Of a stretch of DNA of 64,000 nt, positions 44,153-56,200 are shown in pieces. Numbering within the stretch: the first letter of the stretch is position 1; every line of letters starts with the position of its first letter. A program made the position numbers and the translations under genes. The notes below the pieces were generated by a model. It searched no databases. It was given only the letters and a program-made list of their open reading frames with translations, and had not been told where the DNA came from. Source of the stretch: Buxus sempervirens (lineage: Eukaryota > Streptophyta > Magnoliopsida > Buxales > Buxaceae); NCBI GenBank assembly GCA_947561395.2, contig OX387184.1, positions 28,138,766 through 28,202,765 of the forward strand, read 5' to 3'.

Positions 44153-44366
44153 ATTTGAGTTACTTTTGTTATACTGTACTGCCCAAAATTGAAAAAGATT
44201 CCACATGGGCTTCAATATCATAAAGCACTTAGGGGCATTCACTTATATGACATATATAGGGACTTCATCAAGATCGAGGTTGCATCCATGTGAAGTGGAA
44301 GGAGATGGCAGAAAAAGTGGAGAGGACAATTGGTTGATCCATCGCATTCCCAACATCAATATATAA
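44153..44366 (+). pseudogene. NB-LRR pseudogene, part 3 (C-terminus)
   Basis: Beyond the MULE the frame reads LYCPKLKKIPHGLQYHKAL, then RGIHLYDIYRDFIKIE. In a shifted frame it continues HPCEVEGDGRKSGEDNWLIH, then RIPNINI and a stop at 44364-44366. 'CPKLKKIPHGLQ' and the closing 'HIPNI' text are the usual C-terminal signature of RPM1-like receptors. At least one frameshift lies within this piece. Confidence 0.85.
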
Positions 44367-44447
44367 GGAGTTTATGGAGAAGTTGAAGTATTCCCATAGA
44401 TATCCAGTCAAAATGGCCCATTGTCGACGATTGAAAAAATGCACTTG

Positions 44448-44485
<38 letters not shown>

Positions 44486-46321
44486 TTCATATGAGATCTA
44501 ATAGTATTGTTTAATCACTTATAAATGCCAATTATCTCCTCTCTCTCTCTCTCTCTCTTCTTTCATATGAGATCTAATAGTATTGTTTAATCACTTATAA
44601 ATGCCAATTATCTCCTCTTTGTTTCAATTCTATTTTTACAATAAACTTGGAACTATCCATCCTTTCTTAGTATTTATAAAGTGTGAGATGACAATCCAAT
44701 TTCCTAATTTATTTTCTTTTCTCACCTTTATATGAAACTGTTTAACTTCTTTTTAATTCATTGTTTTTGTACGTGGGCAAAACCATTCCTTTTATTTTTA
44801 GGCTTCTCAGTTGAGAGCTTTATGTATATATGGTACCTAAGAGCTTATTCTTCGCATTTTTTTATTTTTATTTATCCTCTTTTCTTTAATGCTTCTCTAT
44901 ATTCTACTCCTCCAACATTATGTTCACTTATTTGTTTAATTTTATTGTTAAAATATTCAAACTTTTGTACATATTTAAACATCACAAACCTTCAATAGCC
45001 ATGCCATAAGAACTATTGTAAGCTCTCTAATTATTGCATCACCTTCATTAAGGGCTTTTATTTATCACTCTAAGCATATGGTACCCAAAGATGACCAATA
45101 ATGTTAATCAATGGATTCAAAATTCCCAACAAAAAAATTATTTAAAATGACATCATTTTTAAGGTTGGAAAATGTGAAAGCTTTTCAATTGTTCTCACTG
45201 ATAGATGCAAACATTTTTATTATAATTTCGGAGGATTTTATAGATGTTATTCTAACTCATTTGTAACTTTTTATATCAATGTGAAATTATGAGACTACAT
45301 TTTGAGAGTTTTAGAGGGGCTTTGTTTTATGACAATTTCCACTCTCCTTATCTTTGAAGAATCATGCAACATTGGGTCTTTTTTAAACTTCAGAGATGTC
45401 TTGACCTTTATTGTCTGTTTAATTTCAGGTAATAATGGGACACTTGCTTGATGTTTTTCATTGACACTGGACCCAATCAATGTGCCATGCAGCTACTGTG
45501 TCTTCCTCTTCGGCAAGCATGATTTATTTTTTAAACTCAAAATTATTGTGTGTTTGACATTTTTTTTTTTTTTTTGGTTTTTTCTGTTTTATAGACTTGT
45601 GGGTGTGTAATCAAGATCTTTCTCTTGTTGCTTGTGTTATTTTACATCAATGTATTGCTTTGTATTATTTTGGTCACTAGAGCTACAGACATGAGATTCT
45701 TATAAAGCTATCACTGCATGATCTTTCAACTAAGTTTCAATAGTTGGTTTTGGATTATCTGCATTAGGAGTTCTCTTTTCTATTTTTTCTTTCCCTTTTC
45801 CATTTTTTTTATTGAAAAGTTATCATCTAAAGAGGCTATGAATTGGATATGATGGGGCTCTGCTTTTCTTTGTATTTTCAATTTTTTTCGTTACGTTTTT
45901 AGTAACCATCTTACCAAAGTTTTAGCATGAACATCACCAAATTCTATGAAATGCTAAACCACAGCGATGAATTTTTAAGGAAAAATAAGCACGGTACAAA
46001 TTTTGTTGAAGGCTTGTTTAGCATAGGCTTCTTTGATTCCAATCCATAATGCTGTTGATCCAAATTCATCAGACGGTTTGGAATGACAAGATGGCCTACT
46101 AGGAAATCATGAATGTGATTATGTGAGAGCATTTGGGAGAGTATTGGGCCGGATTGGTTGAGGATAAATAAGCCCGGCTTAGCCCAGCCCAAACACTAGT
46201 TTTTGTAAACATGCTTTATTAATCCAAAATCCGTAATGCTTTGCGCATAAATTAGGACAGTTTTTTTTAATATCTATATTAGATTTATGATAACTAGCAA
46301 GGTGCACATGCAATGTTGCAC

Positions 46322-46323
<2 letters not shown>
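44367..46323. other. Intergenic, with CT repeats and a tandem duplication
   Basis: At 44450-44630 a CT-repeat plus about 75 bp ('tttcatatgagatctaatag' ...) occurs twice in tandem, period about 95 bp. Around 46150-46200 'gcccggcttagcccagccc' looks like the end of an hAT-type MITE. No gene was found. Confidence 0.5.

Positions 46324-46398
<75 letters not shown>
46324..46398. repeat. (GA)n microsatellite, about 75 bp
   Basis: Uninterrupted dinucleotide repeat. Confidence 0.97.
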
Positions 46399-46400
<2 letters not shown>

Positions 46401-47039
46401 ATAGTTTTGCAACTGTCTAGATTTTAAATAAACTAGTGATGAGCACGCACTGAATAATGAGCAGAGGAATGTAAGAATAATATAAAATTTAAAAGTTTTC
46501 CATAATATATTGATTTGAAAATCAAGTTTACATGTTCTTTGAAACATTAAATCAACTAAATAATTATATATAAGTAAACAAAACCAACATAGAGCCTCTC
46601 TAACCAAAAACAAAGTAAAATTTACTTGAATTTAAATAGTGACATGGTTTAATATGAAAAGCGAGCCTAAAAAATTATAGCTTAGTGCCATTTAGGTTCC
46701 TTAAAGACTCCTTATCAGTATTTTCATAAGTTAGTGCAATCAAGTTATGAAACTAGAGGCCGTTTGGTTATGTTTTTTTTTTTAAACAAACAGTTTGAAA
46801 ACTAAAAACATGTCCAACTGTTTTTAGGTTTTTGAAAACTAGTGACAAGAAACCTATTTGGTAACAATTGATAAGAAAACGATTCAAGTTTTTAAAATCA
46901 ACAAATATGAATTGCTATACAACCTGCAACGCTATTAAACTATAACAAATTTTCTATGAAAAAAAAATGAGTATTTCAGATTTCCATACCACAAATGACA
47001 AAGGATTAATCCCATAAACTCCTCCCCATAATTACATTT

Positions 47040-48459
47040 CTAGGCAACTCTTACACCATTAGTTATTACCATTTCGTATGTGATTCTATCTCTAAGTGCA
47101 ATCATTCCTCTTTGTTGAGTTGCTTGTGAACTACCTTCTAGAGGCTCTATATTCTATCCATCTTCACTTGAAATAATCAAGTCCTCCCTTCTGTATTCTT
47201 CAAATAATTGATCCTTTTGTGTCTCATGTCTAATGAAATTGTGAATTGTGCATGCTACGATAACAATGTATCCTTGCGTGTGAAGAGAGTACAAAAGCAT
47301 AAGCTTTAAAATTGGAAATCGAGCTTTCAACACATCAAAGCAACGCTCTATCACATTACATAATGAAGAATGAAAATGGTTAAATAATTTTTTAGATGTA
47401 CGTGCCTTTCGATCTCGTCCTTGAAAGTCTCATAAATGATATTGTTCTCCACAATAGGGTACAAGATAACATGCCATGCTAGTGTAATCAGAGTCCAAAA
47501 CATAGTACTTACCTAAGACAACATGATAATTAATAAAAATTATGATTTGATATTTTAACTCAATTTTATAATTGAAAGTATATATATACCTGGGGGAGGG
47601 TGAGGAAAGTTTAAATCTGGAATATTGATTGCATCTAAAAGAACCCACGAATCATGTGCGGTGCCTTCCCAACCTGTATATACAAATGTAAACTTCATAT
47701 TAAATGAACATGCACACATAACATTCTGTGTGGTAGTAGTTTTTCTCCCACGATATGGAACTTGTTTCTTCACTGGAACATAAGCACTAACATATGTCCC
47801 ATTTATTGCTCCAATACAATCCTATAAGAGATAACAAATAAAAAATTAATCTTTATTTCAAATACCATTAAATAAAACATGATTTTTTTATTTACCTTGA
47901 ACCAAGGATAGTACTTCATGTTATTGCCAATTTCATTAGGAGTTTCTTGAAAAGATGGTGGCATGATAATTTCTTTCCCCAATAGTAGAATAGCTTTTAA
48001 CACAATTTTAAAGTGTCTAGAAACAGTTTCTCCAGAGTGTTGAAAACGATCAGCGATCATTCGATTTCTTTGATTATGCCCTAAGGTCATTAGAAACATA
48101 GCCATTTGCTCTTCTATGCTCACATAAAGCAAATCATATAAGAACTTCTCCTTAAGGGTGTGATAAAGGGATAAAAATACATGTTTTTCCATCCAGAGTA
48201 TGTCATAACACCCTTGAGTATTGCTATTTAAGATATTCATCACATAATTTGCACCAATGTAATCATCACTTCTATATAGTGATTTACAAAACTACGTATT
48301 ATAATGATTTGCAATTGCTTCTACCACAACCATTTCCACCATTAAATCATGTTCCTCATCAGATTCTAGATTATCATAATCCCCATCTGATTGAGAGTCA
48401 TTATCATGAAATACAGAGTTACTATGTGACTCTACTTCTAGTTCGCTATCTGACTCCAT
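47040..48459 (-). pseudogene. PIF/Harbinger transposase (DDE_Tnp_4) pseudogene
   Basis: The ATG at 48459 opens an acidic N-terminus (MESDSELEVESHSNSVFHDN). A helical domain follows (ILWMEKHVFLSLYHTLKEK, SIEEQMAMFLMTLGHNQRNR, FQHSGETVSRHFKIVLKAIL) and a splice after YYPWFK. The nuclease domain has DCIGAINGTYV, where the family has AIDGTH, so the first catalytic Asp is Asn; then WEGTAHDSWVLLDA, then NVIERCFDVLKARFPILKLM and CTIHNFIRHE. Stops follow HYNT, GEQYHL and SSEDG. The end is TNGVRVA and a stop at 47040. Two introns of about 75 bp are recognisable. At least three stops plus the Asp loss make it inactive. Confidence 0.88.
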
Positions 48460-48917
48460 TATATCTATATGAAGATAAAGGTATCTTAAAACATTGATAT
48501 AAGAAAGAAATATATACAAAAAAGTATGCAAGGAAGAAGCAATTCATCTAAAGTATATAAAGCACGTGATATAAGAAAGAAATATATGCACAAAAGCATG
48601 CTATAAAAAAAACAATTCATCTAAAGTGTATAAAGCATTATTATCGAAAGAAATATATGCACAAAAGCATGCAATAAAAAAAATTCATCTAAAGTGTATA
48701 AAGCATTATTATCGCTAATAAATAGAATAAATCATCCGTGCTAAACAAAACATTATCTAAATAAGCAACAATAACAATTGCATAATAAAGTAGTAATTAC
48801 CACAATCTAAAAAGCTAACAATAATATTCTCTAAAACATCATTCTTCAAAACAAAACATCAGTAGTATAGAAAGGCATTGGTATAGCCTAAGAACCTATA
48901 ATCTCTAAGAAAAAAAG

Positions 48918-49887
48918 TCAACACAAGGGAGCCAACCAAATGGCCTTCCCTTCTGCAGACATCTCCATAAAATCCTCCCTCCAACCTTTGGATTGAAATT
49001 TCTCAATTGCATTAATGTAGGCTTCTGATGTCCATCCTTCCATCTTTTCAAGGCATTTGATACATTCAGCAAGTATATACTTAGACACCAATCGATTCAA
49101 TGCACTAGCCCTAGCCAAAGATGCTTAGCTGATATACGAAGGGAATCAGATAATTCTGTGGTTCTTGGCTCTTTTCTCCTTTTGCCACTACTAGATACAT
49201 CATTACGACGTCGACGTCGATCAATTTGTGGGGCATCTAATGTAAAATCATCTACCTCTTCATTTGTACTTGAACCTGCCACCATATTGGTATCTTCAAG
49301 ATGGAACTCATCATCACTAGGTGGAGCATCCACTGTGTTTAAAAAGGCCAAGTTTCCCTCAGCACTTGTATCGTCATATATGATGCGTAACTTCTAATAC
49401 ATTGGACATCCTAATTTGCGTAATTTTCTTGCATTTGGGTTCTCCTAAAATCTAAATATTCACGTGTTAGTCTAAATATTAGTTATTAAATTATAATAGT
49501 ACTAACTTTATATATATATTTGAGTAGGATTGATTTGTATTTACGTTTATATAGTTATCCCATGTATCATCTTCCACGATCACATTCTTAGTAATTGGAT
49601 TCCAACCAAATCCACTTTCCTTTTCTATCAAGTTCTTGAACTCTGTATTTTTTTCTTCAGCCATTATACTTATTTTTTAATTGCTCTCTCATATACCCTT
49701 TTTTAATTGGCTAAAATAACTCCTCTCGAATCTCTTTCCATGAAGTTCTTGTAAATGTTTAAGTTGGTCTATTTCCCTTTTTAACATGATCTACCCTTAT
49801 ATCAATGAATATTTGTTCATTTGTTTGTGTCCAAATGGCTGGCTCAATCTCGTCACGATCAATATCTACACCCGTGGCTGCTGCCAT
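48918..49887 (-). pseudogene. Harbinger Myb/SANT-like accessory protein pseudogene
   Basis: The ATG at 49887 reads MAAATGVDIDRDEIEPAIWT, NEQIFIDIRVDHVKKGNRPT, then after stops TSWKEIREELF, REQLKNKYNG, TEFKNLIEKESGFGWNPITK and VEDDTWDNYI. That is the Myb_DNA-bind_3 trihelix-like domain. An intron (donor at 49544) is followed by ENPNARKLRKLGCPMY, a stop, a basic nuclear-localisation-like stretch (QIDRRRRRNDVSSSGKRRK) and a C-terminal helix (KYILAECIKCLEKMEGWTSE). It ends at 48918. In PIF/Harbinger this protein binds the transposase and helps nuclear import and end recognition. There are at least four stops or frameshifts. It lies upstream of and parallel to the transposase gene. Confidence 0.85.
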
Positions 49888-50534
49888 CTGAATGAAAATC
49901 ATCAAAGATATAATTTCAAATGTAAAGCTGTCCCCTTAACAAGAATAACAACAATAGTAGCAAGAAATTATCTCTCTTATAAAATTGTTTTAAGAGCTAT
50001 CCCCTAAGAGAGATAATCATGGTAGTTGGCCATGTTTTTGTTCTGGTTGTGCACCCCAAATAATCAGGTTTTGCCGGCCAAAAACGCTTAATCCATTGGA
50101 ACAGACTCATGAACATTACGAGATAAGTGTTGAAAAAGATGTGTGAAATGACATAAAATATAAAGCCAAGGAAAGAAATGTTCAAGAGAGTATATGTAAA
50201 ATCCTAGATTTTATTAATAAATAAATGAAATAAAATAACTATATTAATTGTCAATATTAATATTGCAGAGAATGAAGAATTGGTTCAACCCGAAGAGTTG
50301 CAAGGTGACTTGGAGAACTTGGAGAATTAAATATAAGGTGAGTTTATATTTTAGTTTTAAGATTATTATTATTATTAATATTATAGATGTTGGATGATGA
50401 GAAAATAACTAATAAGTAATTTAAAAGAAATATGATTAAATTCTTTATATAGTGGCCGAAACCCACTAGAAAAGGGTGTGGTCAACTAAGACAATTTTAT
50501 TGAGAGTTAATACAATGGTTTAAATGGTTGAAAG

Positions 50535-53098
50535 TGTCACACCCCAGAACCAGGTATGCCTCTCCAAGGCATTCCCCCTGTCCCAGACCGTGACGGGTTG
50601 GTCTTTAGACCTAAAGAAATGCGGAAAATTTAAAACTTTTTCCTAACAAGTGCAAGTGATAGAACAATTCATACTTGTGCATATCAAAAGTGTGTTTATA
50701 TATATATGAAAGGTAATAAGTCCCAAGGACGTCAAAAATAATTACAAGACGTGGGTGACTAATCACTCCTCTCAAGTCTAAGATTTACAATCCAAAAAGG
50801 AACTATTCATGTACAATAAAATAAAACCCTAAGGCCTATAATAATCTTCCTCTCTATACCCAATAGCTTTCTCCTTGCCTCTATCCCCAGCCCAGTCCTT
50901 CACACCAGACGTCGATAGATTTGAAAAATAATATAAAACAACTTATGAGACGATTGTCTCAGTAAGCAACACATGCATGCACGGGAAAACACAGTTCAGG
51001 CATATATCAATCGGTTAAATCATGACATACGGCTATTTGAAATCATAAATAAGATATCACAGTTCAATGCCATACAAGTTGGTGCATGCTTGTGCGTCGG
51101 TGTACAAGTAATCTATTTAATAACAATCCTCATTCAATCTTATCACTTGGTTATCTAGGATGTTTAGTATATAATACACATGGCCCCATCTAGCTTCACT
51201 GATTACCCATGGTGGCAAGGCATCTACGCCGATTACCCTTGACGTAGACATCCATACGCCGATTACCCTTGACGTACAAGCATCCATTGCCGATTACCCG
51301 TCACAAATGGGCATCGGCCATCGATGTTGCTAGTGTCGGGATGATATCACAATAGAGAACAATAGCAATAACACTTGGCCATGGCATATATATACAAACA
51401 ATCCTATTTAAGTTTACGGATCCATAACTTAAGGGTTCATTATGTTGATGTGTCCATTCATCAATTTCACAACAAGTATATCATGCACTCATGCATGTCA
51501 AATCTCAAGGGTAGCTCATGGCCTTACCCGAGTCATTCTTGGGCCAAGCCCTCTTTCAGTTCTCATGGATTCTGGGCCACTGCCCTCCATTCAATATATC
51601 AATAACACTGGGCCACTCCCCTTTCATTCAATGTGTCGATATCAATGGGCCACTGCCCTTTTATCTCATACTAACAAACAATGGGCCAATGCCCTTAATA
51701 TCATGCAAATTTAATACGGGCCAATGCCCTTCATACTATATGCCAAATATCGGGCCGAAGCCCTTCATATCATGTGTGGTGTACTCACAATAAAGCTCAT
51801 TTGCAAAAGTATAGCTTTCAAGAAAATTCTACATTTCATGGCTCACTTAGGCAACCTATGCTTCAAACCTTTGGGAACACGTACAACTTGGTTTTGGTTC
51901 CTGGTTTCTACTTCCAAGGGTTATTTGGAAGGTGTTTGAAGTGGTAAAATCAATTTATCCTACTTCTATAGGAATCTGGGACAAAAACTCTCTAGAAGAC
52001 CTTCTTTGGCAAAACGTACCCAAAATCCTTGTTATTTGGCATTTTGAGATATTTCTAATTGGAACACTTCCTAGACACCTAACTCTCACTTATACATGGG
52101 TTGGATTTGAATAAAAACAATTGGTAGTTTGATCTAGGCTAAAAATCACATTTTTGGAAAGTCTAGACAGGGCGCTCGAAGGGTCACTCGAGCCTGCTAC
52201 GAGCGGTAAAACAGCTCTCAGGTTCTTCAGGTTCAAGCAGGTCGCTTGATACCGCGCTCGAGCGGTGGTTCAGGAGGCTGGGCTTCTTGACAGTTCGCGA
52301 AATCCGAACTTTTGGGATTTGTGGTTTTTCTCAAATCTCACTTACTTTGGTGTTTTTGGGCTCTAAATTGCTCCTAGCATGTGGGGAAAACTATTTCCTA
52401 CAAAACCCCTAAAATAAATCACTCCTATTTGTACAAATAAACACTTTCATCTCTCAAACCCTATCTTTCACATCTACATACAAAAATGGCTGAAAATTTA
52501 AATATGGGTTGGGGTGGTGTTGCTTACCTCTTACAATCACCCAAGAAAGCTTCCTAGCTCCTTTTGCAACCCACGAATTAGCACCTCTTGGCATTTTGGA
52601 GATTTCTTCACAAATCCCCAAGAAAAGCTCCAAACAAAAATGCCCAAATACTTGGGTTTTCTTCTTCTCTTCTTGCAAGCAACTCTTCAAATGGGTTTTA
52701 ATAATGAAAGGGGTCGAAATGGGGGAGAAGATGAAGGGAAGATGAAGAAGAAATGAGAGTGGAAGAGAAGAGGGAAATGAAGAAGAAGTAGGGAATGGGT
52801 TTGGTCATATGGGGCTTCCTCTTGGGTTTCCTCCACTTAAGCAACTTCCCACAAAGCACAATATTCACAAGTTTGCCATTCCACCTCCTATATTGCACAA
52901 TGCCAACACTTAGCCATTTTTTATCTTCACACTAATAAGCTAAATCTGGAAATTCTAGAGATTACTCACCTCTCTCGGTTTCTGATAAGCCTGGACTTAG
53001 CCACGTGGCTGGCTTCAAGTCTAGGCTCCTCCAACTTCACCTACACGACAACTTCACAGATTAGGGTGTGCTAAGGGTATTGGAATTGGGGTTTCACA
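50535..53098 (-). mobile_element. Solo LTR, 2.56 kb, antisense inside the LTR of 50195-59208
   Basis: On the minus strand it starts TGTGAAACCCCAATTCC at 53098 and ends CTGGGGTGTGACA at 50535. The flanks are GAAAG (50530-50534) and TAAAG (53099-53103), a 5-bp duplication with one difference. It belongs to the same family group as its host, with 'gcgctcgag'-rich interior text. No coding domains. Confidence 0.72.
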
Positions 53099-55098
53099 TA
53101 AAGGGTAAGAAGGTAAAAGGAAAGATTATTAAGGTTAAGTAGTAGTGCTGGACGAAAATATAAAAAGAAAATAAAATTAGAAGTTTGCTATTCACGTACA
53201 AGAGAGAAAAAAAAAAGAGGAGAAACATAGCCGCACACCCACTTTCTCTTCCTAGTCGTGTCCTCCCAGAGCTTGAATCCTTGCTGTTTTATTTTTCATC
53301 AGACCAAAGAGAAGGAGAGTGTGATTCCATTCGAATTTAAGGTAAGGAACAGATCAACTTATGGTTCTATCTCCAACTCGTTTGGTTTTGAGTTTATTAA
53401 GTGCTGAAAAGTATATTCGTATGATTTAAATAGCAAAGGAGTTGCTGTGTTCATTTGAATTTGTTAGAGAGTGATTTCTGGAGTCGTTTGGGGGAGGATC
53501 TAATCTCAGAAGAGAGGTAAATAGCCCCTTACAACTTGCATAAATAGATATACTTTGGTTTATCGAAGAACATGTTTAAACAAGAGTTTTTCGGTTGTTT
53601 GTGAATGATTTGATATGGAAACATGTAGTTTGATGTATTTGATCATCTGGAATAGTTTAGAGTGTTTTGAAGATGAAAACCCAAGATTTGGAAGTGATTC
53701 GAGGTGTTAAAAATCGAGAAAAATAAATTTGAATTTATGAAAAATCGCAAATTCCGGAAAGTTACGAATTATAACGAATGCCTACAATGATGCTCGAGCA
53801 TCACCCCAGGCACCAGTCGTAAAGAGCGGACACTCGTCGCCGCTCGAGCGCTACCCAAGGCGCCACCTGTGTTTTTTTAAGTTCTGAAACCCAAGAGTTG
53901 ATAGTTTTCGATAACCGAACGCCCGAGTCGTTGCTCGAGCGCCCTCTTGAGCGACCAACTTTCTAAGAACCTTTTCAAAACCTGTTTGTAACGAACACCC
54001 GCACGAGCGCCCAACGCCACTCGAGCGTCCCTAACAGCAAATGCTAATATTTTGAAACCTACCTAGTTTTTTACTATAAAATTGTTTTTATTGATTTCCA
54101 ACTTATGTACTAACAAGATTTATGTGTTTAGAGATTTTTTGCACTAGCCGTTGATTAAATCGAATTTTTATAAAGATTTTGGGTACGTTCTACTGAAATA
54201 GCTTTTATCCGAGTTTATCGTTCCAAACTCTTTTTTTAAATGAAATTTGATTTTATGAGTTTCTACACTTGTATTTGGACTATCTAAACATGTTTTGAGC
54301 ATTGAATGATTTAATTTACACTTAGATCATATTTGCCTATTGAAAACATGATTTTGGACATATATTTGTCTCCACGTATGTGGGTTTATTATCACGTATG
54401 TGACTTGGCGTATGCCTATATTATTGATTTCGCGTATGCGGTTTTTTGGTGACGTATGTCTACTACCTGGTTTTGGTTTACCACTGTTGAGTGGGTTTAG
54501 CTCTTACATGGATCGATAGAGTAGCTAGTAAGTGGAATGTTATTAGAGTTCGGATTTTAGGTCATAGGCATTCCATCATCACGAGGATGGTACTGCTCCT
54601 GTAATGGTCAGTTGCTATGTTACCCACTCCTGGATTGGTTGGGCCATAAATGGTAACTCACTCCGGTATCGGTTGAGTTCTTCCGTTGGGTGTCGAATAA
54701 CTTGATCGGTAGCGGCTGGTCCACCTATAAACCGATTAGGTAGCATATTGGCATAATTTGTCGATTCACTATTTTCTATTTCATGGGTCCTGCAAGACTT
54801 ATTGTGAATGCTTATTTTTGAGATTTGATTGTTGGATTAATCTGATTATTCGTTTGCATATTTAGAACTGTATAAATGTTTCTTTTCTACATGGCTACTT
54901 GCTGAGATTTTATTATCTCACATCGTTTTATCGGATTTGTGTTTAGATTATCCTGGTGAGGACGTTGCGGAACCTGATTCGCAAGGGGACTATTCTAATT
55001 ACAGAGAAGAAGACTACTTCACTGTGTAGGATTAGGGAACAATATTATTTTATGTTTTAGTTGAATAGGAAGTTTATAGTAGTTTGAAAAACAGGGTT

Positions 55099-56143
55099 TT
55101 GACTCTAAATACACCTAGAGGGGTGTGAATAGGTGTAGCACAGCGGAATAAAATTCTACTAATTAAAAACAAGTTCTTAATTAATAGGCATGCACAAGTC
55201 TTGATCAATTAATAACAATCACACAAAATTGCAAATAAAGTAAAGAGACAACACAAGCAATTTTGGTGACGAAGGGAAAACTCTATGAGAACTCTCACTT
55301 GAGAAAAACCCTCCAGGCTATGCAGGAGCCACCTAAAAGATCCAATATGAAAAGAGGACTTACAACCTGTAGTTCAGACGACTCAACATCCTTATGCTAG
55401 ACTCTGCAACTCACAGACTTGAAAGTATCTGAGGAACTCCTCAGATTTGCTCCACAGCAACACCTCAGAACTCTGAAGATCTTCTCACACGATCACCCAA
55501 ACAAACTCGCCTGGTATCCGTTGGAACTCCCACGATCATTCTCCCCAACCCGGAACTCCAAGGTAGAGGAAGGAAGAAGAAAAGAAAGGTTTTATGGCTC
55601 AAAAGATGAAAACCTAGAAGAAGGGTTTTCAGAAGAGAAAAGGATATTTAGGGCTTCTAAAACGTGGCTCTCTTAGGTTTAGAAGATCCCTAATCCTATT
55701 TAAAGGTTCCCCAAAAAGTTTGAAGTCAATCTGAATTGAAACAAGTAAGTTATGTAATTTTTCATAACTTTTCGGAAATTTTGCTATTTGAACGTTCGAA
55801 CGCTCAGCAAACGCGAGGCAAACGCCACCCTTTAAAAATTGAAAGTTCGAACGGCCAGAGAACATTGGTCGAACGCTAGCCTCGGGTTTGTCTGCAGAAC
55901 ATAAACGTTCGAACGGCTAGAGAACGTTGGTCAAACGCCACTCTCCAGAAATTGAACGTTCGAACGGCCAGAGAATGTTGATCAAATGTTGGGCATAACT
56001 TCTTCAATTTGACTCCGATTTTGACGCCGTTTGAACCATGTCTTCTTGGACTCAAACTAAACATTCTAAACACACTTAAACACTTTCTTTTTGACACTGA
56101 ATTAAGCCAAACTAAAATATTAAACCTAACATAGTTGATCATG
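55099..56143. mobile_element. Probable solo LTR of another family, about 1 kb
   Basis: It begins near TGACTCTAAATACACCTAGA, with 'ggggtgtgaataggtgtagc' following, text common at the start of plant LTRs. It contains several 'gttcgaacg' repeats. GGGTT lies on both sides, but the right end is not a clear CA, so the boundaries are tentative. Its length fits the expected net size of the host LTR. Confidence 0.5.
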
Positions 56144-56200
56144 GGTTATTTTAGAAAACTGTAGTTAAAACCATATCAGACATTTTTATTCGATGGTTAC

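Larger units (their letters stand above)
46756..50194 (-). mobile_element. Second PIF/Harbinger element, two genes, right end not found
   Basis: The left edge GAGGCCGTTTGGTTATG is a typical Harbinger-type terminus. Inside, on the minus strand, are a Myb/SANT-like accessory gene (48918-49887) and a DDE_Tnp_4 transposase gene (47040-48459), the two-gene set of autonomous PIF/Harbinger elements. No complementary terminus was seen before the LTR insertion at 50195, nor just after it, so the right boundary is arbitrary. Confidence 0.7.

Noticed and set aside
46270-46345. Possible minus-strand Helitron 3' end (hairpin GTGCA..TGCAC then CTAG|T)
   Set aside because: A hairpin and CTAGT are present, but no matching 5' TC end was found and GA repeats interrupt the region; too weak to call.
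46179-46613. 144-codon minus-strand frame with Ser-Leu repeats
   Set aside because: It runs through the (GA)n microsatellite; it is a repeat artefact.
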